From assembly GCA_026545225.1 (NCBI GenBank), contig CM048853.1:20533255-20597254 (forward strand): a stretch of 64,000 nt of DNA. The letters are read 5' to 3'. Position numbers and translations under genes: made by a program. Positions 1-11,900 of this stretch are shown piece after piece; positions within the stretch are counted from its first letter, which is position 1; each line of letters opens with the position of its first letter. A model generated the notes under the pieces. It was not told the origin of the DNA. It saw nothing but the letters and a program-made list of their open reading frames with translations, and did no database searches. This DNA is from Cornus controversa. Lineage: Eukaryota > Streptophyta > Magnoliopsida > Cornales > Cornaceae.

Positions 1-813
1 AATATTTTTGTTTTCAGATATCTTTGATAAACTTTAAGTTACAGATCTGTCGAAAAATCTCAAAAGAAGCTAGATTTAGAGTAGATTAGGCATGCTAATA
101 ACTTCCCAGATTTGGTAATAGTACTTTGCCAGTTAAAACTCATCTCCTAGAAACTGTATACCTCCTTATATACAGAACACTCAATATTACTTATCAAAAA
201 AATAATAATAAAGAACACTTGATATTGGATTTGAGGTGGAATTCCAAACCCAATTTAAGGTTATCACAAACACAATATTTGGTTGTTAAGAGCCCAAATC
301 GAATTCCAACCACCAATCCCTTAAACCTAGCACGCCTTTATCATCACTAAATTGAGAGTTCCCAGATATCAAGAATACAACAATTATTCTGGGCCTCTCC
401 ACTATGTTCTATTTGGATTGAATTCATTTCCACAAAATGATAAAAAAACATGAGAGAGAGAGAACTAACAAAGTGATATCTAAAACAACTCTAGTTAGAA
501 CACAAATGACACTCTTTCTTGTTGGACAAAGAAGCTTTTTTATGCATGAAAAAAACTATAACACTGTTAAACAGGTACATGAAAAAACAAACACCTTAAA
601 GGCAGGCATGCTGGCATCTCTCGTGGAGACTTTGAATGTCCAAGGTTGCAGATACATTCTGCCATTTTCCTACTTTGTTTCACCAATATCACTGTCTAAT
701 TAATTTTGGCAAGTGACCAAGAGATTTCAGCCTGAACCCAGGTTAAGTTACCACATCTTAAAAATAGATTGAAGAAGTGCTTATACTAAGCACAGAAAGA
801 AAAAAGAGGGAAT

Positions 814-817
<4 letters not shown>

Positions 818-850
<33 letters not shown>

Positions 851-855
851 TATTT

Positions 856-884
<29 letters not shown>
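818..884. repeat. Compound (AT)n-(AG)n microsatellite
   Basis: An uninterrupted AT run to about 844, a short interruption, then an AG run from about 856 to 884. Inside intron 21. Confidence 0.95.
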
Positions 885-887
<3 letters not shown>

Positions 888-1324
888 ACGGAGTGTTGCT
901 ATGAACAGTGACTCAGAATTGGCTACTCAAAATTCAGAAGAAGAGACACCTAACAGTCATCTTCAATTGATTCTATCAGAAGAAGAAGAAGATGCAGTCA
1001 AGATCAATGCTGGATAAAAGATTAACAATAGACAGAGCCAGAAGTGCTGACATGGTGAGAATAATATCAAACTTTGTGAGCCCATGTGTGCTCCTTGTGG
1101 TGCCACAGAAAAGAACCAAAGCCGGAGAAAATTTCTTAAAATCCTATTCAGAGGGAAGATTTTGATTGATTTGCAGGGAATGAGGCAGTGACTGAGTTGG
1201 CTTTGAGATTTTGGGTAGCTGATGTGTTCCTTGGCATCTTATATTCTCAGACCTTAGTCGAAGGAAGGAGGATGCAGTAAGGTCGGTGTATAGAGAGGGA
1301 ACATAGTCTATGTAAACTCGAATT

Positions 1325-1474
1325 AATGGGTTCTCAAAGGAAGGAACAACAAATAATGTCCTTCATTTCTTATGCTATTCGCAGTATAGGATCTTAATGA
1401 TGGGTTCTCAAAGGAAGGAACAACAAATAATGTCCTTCATTTCTGATGCTCTTCGCAGTATAGGATCTTAATGA
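1325..1474. repeat. Tandem duplication, two 75-bp units
   Basis: Both units begin ATGGGTTCTCAAAGG and end GTATAGGATCTTAATG. They differ at only a couple of positions, so the duplication is recent. Lies in intron 21. Confidence 0.92.
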
Positions 1475-2902
1475 TGGATAACTAGGAAGGAAAACAAAAG
1501 CAATGATGACGTTAGTTATGAAGAAAGAAAAGAAAAATAGTGGTAGCCATTGATCATGTTTGGAAAAGATAATGGAGAGAAGAGAAGAGAAAGGAAATGA
1601 TATGATTTATTTATTTATTATGTGGTAAGGGAAAAACAGGAAATCACTTGTATATATATATATATTGATTAAGACAGTAAGCACAAACTCTTCTACCCTT
1701 TCCACCCCCCACCCACGGCCACCGACAACTTTTGGAAGGATAGCTAAAACATTCCTCACTTTCCTCCTTTTCCCATCCCCAATTATCAATCAAAGACAGG
1801 TTGGGCAATTCCTTCAATCCAAACCACTCTTAGTATCGAGAGCGAGCTAGACTGAAATGGGGCAAGAGAGATATTACTGGTGCAAGATGGAGATAAAGTT
1901 CCAGAGAACAATGAAATTAGTCAACAACTATAAGCATGTCTGGGATCAGCGGTAGAAGGGCTAGATGATGTTTGGCATAATGGTCAAAGGGTCGAGTTAT
2001 GACGGCATAGTACAGATAGTAAGTTTTTTTTTTGGAGGGGGGAGAGTGTCACAGCAGCATGCGGTGACAATTACACAGTGTCAGTGGTTGTTAAGACGCT
2101 TTATGTGAGGAGGTTGCATGAAGGAATGACAGTGGAAGACATGGATGAGGGTACGTGGGGAACAGATTGAGGCAAAGGTTGGATTTCTGAACTACATGCA
2201 TCGACACATGGCTCTAATCTTAATTTCAAATCTAGAAGCAGTGGGCTTAGCCAAAAACATTATCAACATGATAGACATGCAGTAAGCATTAAGTGGCCGC
2301 TCAACTATTATTATTATAACAATGTTGCAGTACTTGTACAAGTCACTTAAGAGGCATGACCAGCTTGTGAATAAATAAATACTAGGATCATAATAACAGT
2401 CTACAGTAATTCAGTTACAGCAAACGAAATTAATACAAAGAGAGGAGTAGCATAACTGGTTGATCTGCTTGCTCATGTTATGCCTCTAAAATGCTACTGG
2501 ACCAGACATGGTAAAGGTTGAAGGTGATGAAATAAAATCGTTTGAGGTGCATAGAAAGCCATTGGCATATGAGAAAAAAAAGAAATAGTAATCAAAGATA
2601 GAAAAAAGAGAAACTTGCAAGGATTCCACCCCAAAGAACAATTTTTGAAACATTAAGGAAAGAAATGATTCCAGCTAAAGGGACTAGAAAAGTAAGAAAT
2701 TTGCCAAAATAAAATGGCTCAGGCTAGGAAAAAGACATGGTCTATGATAGATGGTTAAGTGTCCTTCAGTTTACAAGATGGTTAAATAAGGATTTGTTCA
2801 GTTGATTTTTAAGAGTTCAAATAAGGCTTTGTAAGTAGATAAGTATAGGGGACAGGATGAGAAACATGGAAATAGCTAGAGGAATAAACTATGGAGTCTT
2901 AC

Positions 2903-2996
2903 CTCCGGGGTATCAGCCCAATTCGAGATGCCTTTCAAAAGAATTGGCATGTGTGCTGGATATATCCAATCAAATAGAAGTCCATAAGTTCTTCGA
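2903..2996 (-). CDS. XPO7: Exportin-7 coding exon 21 (last one in the window)
   Basis: Residues 720-751 ([20 protein letters not shown]...WADTPE), acceptor TCAG, donor GTAAGA. The next family block (expected to begin VTTPLLKFMAEF) is not found in 1-2902, so intron 21 runs off the left edge. Confidence 0.91.
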
Positions 2997-5900
2997 CTGA
3001 AAGATATCAGATAAAAAGATCACACAAATATTAGTAAAGCTTTTATTAAAAAATAAGACACTTGATAATTAAAAAACACCAACCTATTTGTGGCCATTGC
3101 AATCCCTCTAAGATCCCTCATCAACCCAATTAAGGCATATTTTACAGTATCAGTTCGAAACATTGCATCGGGTGTTGATTCCAAAATGATGAAAACCTAA
3201 AGCACCATAAACACAACTTAAGGATTTAATTAATAAAGATAGTATAAATCAACTCTTAAAACACAATAAAGTGCACACATTGGAGATCTCTAAAGATAAC
3301 AATTCCATAAAGATAAATAATAGCAACAAGCACACTTATCCAGAATAATACTATACGCAACCTAGTAATTGGAAGAGCGAATAGTTTAAAATTTTCACTT
3401 AATGTAATAGTGTTCAGCTCCAAGTGTGCCCTCCAGGGGTACGCTTGTAAATTCAGTGCGCGGGCGACCAGGGGCGACCAGGCGTGCTAGGATCCTTAGA
3501 TCCATGTTTTGCGATCCAAGTGGGAGCCAAGCAAACATTCCTAATTGTCCTTCAGACTTTCGAGCCGTGAGAATGTACACGTGTGTGGAATCTGACTATG
3601 GCGATTGAGGAGAGCAAGAAGTACCTTTTAAGAAAAATGTAACCTCTCTTCATTAACTTAAAGACAGTACAATGAGGATCGATTACAAGTGTAAATGAAG
3701 TCTAGTTACAAGCTTAAAAGTTCATCAGCTGAACCAATAATTTGTTACTAGCAAAGTAAGACTTATCTAAAAGTTACTCTACCACAAGCAAGTAAAGAAA
3801 TGAAAGTGCAAAGTCACACTACCACAAGCGAGTAAAGAAATGAAAGTACAGAATAGCACTACCACAAGAAAGTAAATTTAGGTTAAGTCTAGATGGCGCT
3901 AGCCCGGAATAATGTATTGAAAGCAATTGTGTTGGTGCTGGACCTTTAACTTCGTCATAAATGAGTTCTATTTATAGTGCTCGAAGTCTTCGGTTCATGG
4001 TTGGATGCTTGCCACGTGTACAGCAGGGGAGTCTTTTTGATAAAGGCTACAATCTCACACGAGGTGCATCCCCCAACTGACGCGGAAGTGACACTCTAGG
4101 CTTGCCAACAGTGCCGGGGAAGCCTATCGTCTGATATGCACACAAGTGTTTGACCACAGCCACACTCAAGTATGATCCTATTCCGGTTGGTGTCGATCTG
4201 TACTCCTGTCCCATGTCAGTTGATGGGACAGGAGTAGGCTTCCGTCCGCTGATAGTCAACCATAGTACCGGCTCAAACTAGTATGTACAATGCCCGACCA
4301 AACGAACCGAAACATAAAAATATCAAAAGAGACCGCGAGTTGGACATAATCGTGAATCAAGCTGACATAGCTCGGAGTGAGACCCGGTCACACCCTATGT
4401 GGACCAAATACCCAATTTGGGTGTAAACAAATAGCACATCATGTCTTAAGCTCTTTATATATATATATATATATTCTTTTAAGGATTGTACCATATCAAG
4501 AAGTAAGGGTGTTCTTCAATCTCTTTTATCCCAAATTTTTATGATGTTACAAGAAGTTTTTGTCACATCAACATTTTTAGCTACACATGCCCATGGTTGC
4601 ATGCTCATACCCACTAGCATGATTTCTGTTATTTATTGAGAAATACTATCGAATAATTGATTTGAAAGAACTAAGAATCATACATAAATAAAGCACAGAA
4701 GTATTCAATTATAGGGGAGAGCTTGAGCCTTTGGACATGCAAGAATACCCGCGTGCGAGAGAGAGAAAGAGTACCTGTAAAAGTGGATCCATAGAAGATT
4801 TAAATTTCACAGGGCTGTCCTCCATAAAAATTAACCACCCAATTGTGTAATAGAATGTTGTTCTGCTGCGAGAGCATCTGTACTCTTCCAAAAAGGGGAA
4901 GTGCTCCCTCTGAAGTCAGGAATGCAAGAATGATAAGAAGTCAAGAAAATGTATAAGAAGGGTTATGTTTCTTAAATACATGCAGACATAGCTATCTATA
5001 TATCCGCAATCCTTTATTGCCACTCTCAACACAACAGCACTGGTTGTGCTCTATCGGTGGTCAATAATATAAATTTGGCATTCAAATTAAAAGATAAACA
5101 AAGAAATGGAAACAAAACATATCAGAAATGATATTACAGTATGATGTGCAACTATGAATTTGACTGTATCCAACTTCAGCAGTAGCTTTCCAGTCATATA
5201 TCTGCAAGAAATATGCAGTTGTCCAACAAATAACCATTGCTTAAGGATATATAGAAATTTATAAAACAATCCATACATATAATTCATTTCTCTACACAAA
5301 TATCAGATGTAAATGAACTAACCCAGATGCCAGCTCCAAGAACAGACTTAAGGTGTGATCAATAACTTCCTCACTCTGCATATACAATAAAGTCCAGATA
5401 TAACATGAACTCCTAGAACAAGATAAATAACAAGAACCAAGCACAAAGATTATCACCTCCGTATAACACTTGAGGTTTGTAGCGATTTTGCTAACAATCA
5501 CATTCAATATCAAAAGATGATCATGAAGTCCAAGAAGCTCAGACAATCGGGCATATAACTGCTGCAATAGAAAGAGGAAGCTTCAAGGAAAGAATAAAAC
5601 TGAACTTTCTAACAAAGACAAGAAGTGACATTTCATTACCTTCGAAGAATGCATGGCTTGATCACCTACGTAAGACTTTCTAAAATGCTGCATGAAAGTG
5701 AGAATTGCCCGATCAAGTCTTTGCTTACTTAATTCACCATATCTCTGCCAGAAGTCAAGTGAATGATAAGTATAGCTTTAAGCACTTCGTAACACATCAG
5801 AAATATCAAAACGACGAACCGCAAGTATGAAGTAATAAATGGATTTCAATCAACAATAGAAGTTTAAATAGAGATACTCCAGCTTCTAAAGAGTACCTTT

Positions 5901-8900
5901 GACTGACATCATAAACCCATGTGCTATGGTTGAGAAGGGATGCATAAATCTTTTCTTAGAGGAAATACAACATATATTGTGAAGATAAATACACACGCAT
6001 AAGAACATACAACTCAAATGAAATCCAGCAATACATTCTGCATTATATCTAGGATAAAGCAGCAAGAACTCCAGAGATATAGATAAGTGAGATATATGTA
6101 TATATATAGATTATAGAGAGAGAGAGAGAGAGGACAATTGACAAACTTTTTTACCACCATCGAGCCAAAAAGAACATAAAATTGACAATATGGATGATTC
6201 TCCAATGCCTCAACCAAGAAACAATATGACTCCAACTGCATACTCCAACTTAAAATGAAACCAAAAGGCCTTATTAATGCAAGGAAATATTTTGTCATGC
6301 TTAATAAAATAAATAGCTCAACAAATTATTGAATCTAGTAGACACGAGTTAATGCCGAAATGGAGACATCAACCATGAGAATTGTATTCCTAACCTAAAT
6401 CAATATAGAGAAGGAGTCTTACCTTTTCCAAATACCTATGCCTGGGAAAAATCCAGTTCTATGCTTGTCAAGGTTCAGAAGAATGTGCAAGCAATAATAA
6501 ATCTTGACAAAAATAAGAAGGAAAAAACTTATTAAAATTACAAGTATGCGAAGAAGGAAATTAAAAAAAAAAAAAAAACTGAAAGAAGCCAAGAATAGAG
6601 CACTCTACAACCTTTATTCGAAATTAGGTAGTGTGGATAACAATAAGTTGTTATGTCATCAGGAGGTGACAGGGAAGATTTTGCAGGGACACCAGGCATT
6701 CACTTTCCTGTTGAAGGCAGTGCGGAGATCTAAAGCCCCACTCAAGGTAGCCTTTTATGGATGGACCGTAGCTCTTGCGATGATATTGACATTGGACAAT
6801 TTGAGGAAGAGAAGGTATATTGTTGTTAATTGGTGTTGCATGTGTAAGAGGGATGAAGAGTCGGTGAGCCACCTTCACTTGGCAATAGATGTATGTGCAA
6901 TATTCTTTGTGATATTTGGAATTCAGTGGGCTTTACTAGAATTTATAACTCATACGCTCGAGATTTGGAGGGGGTGTACAGTGAAAGCCACGCTCAAGAT
7001 GCTTGGAGAGCTAGCCCCCTTTGTATTTGGTGGGGACTGTGGAGCGAAAGGAATAGAAGATCTTTTGATGGAGGTGAAGCTCCGATGTGGGTTAAAGCAC
7101 CACATTCTGAGCTCTCTCTCTTTTTGGGAATTTGAGAGGGTTTGTAAATCTGTGGAGCAATTGCTTGATTTTTTGGATAGTCTAAGATTAAAACGATGTA
7201 GAGATATAGTGTTTTATCTTTGTGAAGTTGTTCTTTGGTTCATTCCCCTATGAGCATTGTTTAATGAAATCTTACTTATCCAAGAAAAAAAATAGTGTGG
7301 ATAACAATATCTAAAATAATTTCTAAGTTAATAGAGAGAAAAACTAGAAATTTTAATAATACTAAGCATCAAGAGTGAGGATCTAAGTTTTCCCTTACCT
7401 TCCAAAAAAATAGTAAGGATCTAAGTGTGTCGGTGAAATATGATAAACTTTAGAAAGGTAAAAAAAATTACTTAGAGAAGTTACATGGAAATCATATAAT
7501 ATTATATTTTATTGTTACCAATTTTATTTATAGTATTACATATTATTATAAGATTAAAAAAATATAAAATATTCTATACTATAGTATTGTTATAATAATA
7601 TTACAATATTATATTATAAAATATTATATTGCAATATATAATATTATATCATATAGAATTATAATATAATAATATATACTACGTTTTTTATTATAGTGTA
7701 ATATTATATTAGCTAATATTATATCATAATATTATATTGCATAATATTTTTTTTTTATAAGTAAAGTTTCATTAAAGATGCTCAAAAGGGGAGCGAGCCC
7801 AAAGACAAGCAAAAGAAGCCAACGTCAGCCAGCTACAGTTTAAGACTATCCATAAACTCCAAAAAAATCCCCCATAGATTTACATGTTAGCTCATTTACC
7901 CAAATAAACAGAGACCTCATAATACCATATTCGAGATGCCAAATAGGAATTTCCTCTTCATCGAAATATCTCCTATTTCTCTTGCGCCACAGCCCCCACC
8001 AAATACAAAGGAGAGTAGCCCTCCAAGCATCCCTGACTCGGCTCTCCACTATACACCCTCTCCAAGCCTCCATCGTGTCTACTGTGGAACCAGGAGACAC
8101 CCAAAACATGCCAAAGACCACCAAAAGCATAGCCAAAACCTCTCTCGCGACTGGACAATGCAAAAGATGATCCATCGATTCCTCTGCATTCTTGCACATG
8201 TAGCACCGATTCACCAAGACATGACCCCTTTTTCTGAGATTGTCTTGCACCAAAATCTTCCCAAGAGAGGCTGTCCACCCAAAGAAAGCCACCTTTAAAG
8301 GGGCTTTTGTTCTCCAAATAACCTTCCATGGAAAAGAAGGCATCGGGATCGAAATAGAGCTTTTGATAAAAAGGTCTCACGCCAAAAACTCCTTTCGAAG
8401 AGTGTTTCCAAATCATCTCATCCGTCCCCTCTCTCTCCACCTCCTGATTGTAGAGGATAGCTAACAACTTTGCTACCTCCACAAGCTCCCCATCATGAAA
8501 CTCCCTCCGAAACTGAACATCCCAAATCATCCTCCAATTATCAAGATGATATCAGTCGGCTACCAAGGCATGTATGTCCGTAGCAATCCTGAACAGCTGC
8601 GAAAACCTATGTGTCAAAATAGAATCACCAACCATTGATCCTCCCAAAATCTAACACTCCTACCACTCCTAACCCTGAAGCGAATGTGTTTGTAGAACTC
8701 ATCCCACCCATTCTGAATACTCTTCCACACCCCCACCCCATCGGGAAGCCTCACCTCTCCTGAGGTGCAACTGCCGACACCCTCCCTCATCTGGCTAGCA
8801 ATGACTCTCCTCCACAATCTGGACTTCTCTCTCCCAAATCTCCAAAGCCATTTGCGCAACAGAGCCTTGTTGAACAAGTTGAGCCACCTAATCCCCAACC

Positions 8901-11900
8901 CCTCCGTCTAAATGGGTGTGCACACCTTCTCCCATTCTACCAAGTGGTACTTGAAATCATCTCCCAAACAACCCCATAAGAAATTCCTCTGAAGCTTTTC
9001 AAGCTTCCTAATAACTGAGACTGGAATCTGAAAAAGGGACATAAAATAAGTTGGAAGATTCGAAAGAGTGCTCTTCATGAGAGTTACCCGCCCCCCCTTT
9101 CGACAAATATTGAGTCTTCCACCCCATAAGCCTTCGTTCAAAACGCTCTACAACTGGATCCCAAACAGAAACCCTCCTTGCAGTCAAGCCAAGAGGTAAG
9201 CCCAAATAAGAGATCGGGAAGGCTCCCACCTTACACCCAAGAATGTCTGCAAATTCAAAAAATTTGCTCAACTTCCCCGACTGGCACCATTTCACTCTTT
9301 CCAATGTTGATCTTCAAGTCTGATACTGCTTGAAAGCAAATTAAGACACATCTCAAGGCTCTCAACTAGTGCTCCACCACATCACAAAAAACAATGGTGT
9401 CATCCGCATAAAGCAAATGGGATTTGACCAACTAACTGGAATGCTCTCTCCCCATCATGAATCCTCTAATAATACCCAACCTCTCCGCCCTTCTCATCAT
9501 TCTGTTGAAAGCTTCCATGATAATGATAAACAAAAAGGAGGAAAGAGGATCCCCCTGTAGTAAGCCTCTGGAGCTGGCGAAGAGACCAACAGGGGAGCCG
9601 TTCACTAAGACTGAGAATCGCACTGTCGAGATACAATATCGGATCCACTTCAACCAACCGTTCCCAAAACCTATCCTTCCCAGCATATAGATCAAGACAC
9701 TACAATTCACGTGGTCGTAGGCCTTCTTAATATCAAGCTTGCAAGCAATTCCAGGCACTCCGCTCGTAAGCCTAGAATCAACGCAATCACTAGCAACCAA
9801 CACTGAATCAAGAATATAGATTACATAATATAATACAATATATTAAGAATATATAATTATATCAAATGAATGCAGTATAATTTTAGGTGTATTTTGGAAA
9901 ATGAGTTTACCATTTATTCCACTTTGGCATTAGATTAATTTAACCAAGCACTGAAGTAGGAAGGATCATTACTAGGGATGGCAATGGGGCGGGTTTACCT
10001 AAATGCTACCCTGCCCTGTTTAATAATACCACAACCTGAACCCATCCGGAACCCAAGACAGGCCCGATCCCATCCTCATTAACCATAGGAGACCTTAATC
10101 CCAATCCCAATCCCAATCCCGCTCCATCCCGCCCAATTTAGCCTCAGAAAATATGTGAGATGATGATGAAGAAGAACATGATGATGATGATGATATGTTA
10201 AAATATATATCAATTTTAACATCAAAAAATTCACATCAAAAAGCATGTCAACAAGCCATAATATATCATCAAATAACTAAAAAAAAACCTACATAGATAG
10301 AACATGAGATAGATATTACTTGCTTCATAGAACACATCAAAATGAAAGCACCAATGAGGAAGCAGAATAAACAAATGGGAAGTTGGAACAGATCTTCAAG
10401 GGGTTTGATCGGTTGAAATGCGGAGAGGTGATGAGAGGGTGGGGAGAGAGAGACCAGGGGGTGGGGGAGAGAGATCAAAGAATTCTCCATGATCCATCGA
10501 TGTAAATATATATAAGATATAATATAGAGTACCTTCACCACTTCAAGATCACATTTGAACGGCCATAGTTGGCATTGATCGGAAGGAGGGTCTGTGATTT
10601 GCCAGGGAGAGGCAAGAGAAAAAGTGGGGAAGGGGTGTCAAGTGGTAACAAGTAGAAAGAACCCTAAAGAGTAAGATATGTATATATATAAAAGGGCATT
10701 TAGGAATACTAATTCAGAATAAGGGTATATTATGTAATTTTATTATATAATAGGGGCGGGGAGGGACAGGTTACTTAATATAACTGTTCCCGTCCCAAAC
10801 CTGGTTCAGGCTACACCTTTTAATCCCATAACCGCCCCTAACCCTTTTAAAGGCATACCAAGCCAGTCCCATTAGGGGAGGGAAGGGGTGGGAACCCGCC
10901 GGGCCAGGCCAAATTGCCACCACTAATCATTGCATTCATGCATCATTTCAAAATTACAACCAACTAATGGAATGAGAATAACCATTTCATTAGCACTGCA
11001 TCATTCTCATTCCTTGCCCACTTCTTCCCATTCCTATGTACCAAATGTAGCATAAATACTTTTGTTAAGAAAGAGCTTTATGACTTAAATTTAACAACAT
11101 TTTTCCATATATGGTTCTTTTGCATCACACATACATTTAGACATATATAGTGTAAATTCATGAACGTAAATATATTGAATAGCCTTGTCCCCATGTCTGG
11201 ATATGAAGGAGTCGCAGCATTTAAAATCCCTTGCCCATGTCAGAACTTGGAACACAACACTAGTATCTAGTGTCCTAATGTTAATAATTCAAAGACTCCA
11301 TTACCCTCTATTGTAAGTTGCAATTCTCAATGATTGTAGTAAGAGTGCCACTAAATATTTCATCCCACTTTGGTCTCCCAAAGATAGCCACCATAAATAT
11401 TTAGTTAAGCCTCCTACAATACCAAAATTTATTGACAGGAGTCAAATAAGCAGCAGCAGCGAGGTTCTCAATTTGCAAGTATTTTTCGAACATGAGACAC
11501 ACTGTACTGTGAATGACAAAATCAGCTAGCAGGCATCTGGTTCACAACTCAAAAAGTCCAAAACTAACATAATTGCAGACATCTTTGCTGGTATACCTGA
11601 CTATGAAGTCCACTGTCGGTGACATTTATTAGCCGCAAAACACGAGCTGAAAGTTCTGCATCAAGTACTTCTTGTGAATCCGCACTGAATGAGAGAAGAA
11701 AATGAACAGCTGATTGTAATTTCAAAGAAAGTTTTCCAGTATATATTACATGGTAAAAAAGGTATTTCATTTAGTGAAAATGTCCATTTACCTACAACCA
11801 GTACATTGTTTTATTTTAAGAATAGCAGCAATTACATGAACGATCCAAGAAAGTTTGGCTTCAAGTACAGACAGTTCACTGTTATCACTGGTCTGGAGTC

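Larger units (their letters stand above)
1..2902 (-). other. Exportin-7 intron 21, partial; no gene seen
   Basis: Non-coding AT-rich sequence between exon 21 and the left edge. It holds a microsatellite pair, a 75-bp tandem duplication and only short chance ORFs. I looked for the next exportin-7 block in all minus frames and did not find it. Confidence 0.7.
3197..4774 (-). other. Exportin-7 intron 19
   Basis: A 1.58-kb intron, about 1 kb of which is the solo LTR at 3411-4429. The remainder is ordinary AT-rich intron sequence with a short TA run near 4458. Confidence 0.85.
5745..11596 (-). other. Exportin-7 intron 14, 5.85 kb
   Basis: Intron enlarged by two L1 fragments (6646-7292 and 7745-9823) and a hAT-type element (9973-10925). 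5745-6628 and 10934-11596 are plain AT-rich intron sequence in which I see nothing further. Confidence 0.88.

Noticed and set aside
126-703. Two small plus-strand ORFs near the left edge
   Set aside because: Short, AT-rich, no recognisable family, and located in an exportin intron.
1-2902. Further exportin-7 exons
   Set aside because: The expected next block was looked for in all minus frames and not found. One AAAATGGCAGAATG stretch near 660 does not continue the family sequence.
7936-8298. Plus-strand open frames over the L1 fragment
   Set aside because: They are on the opposite strand to a clear L1 ORF2 remnant and have no domain.
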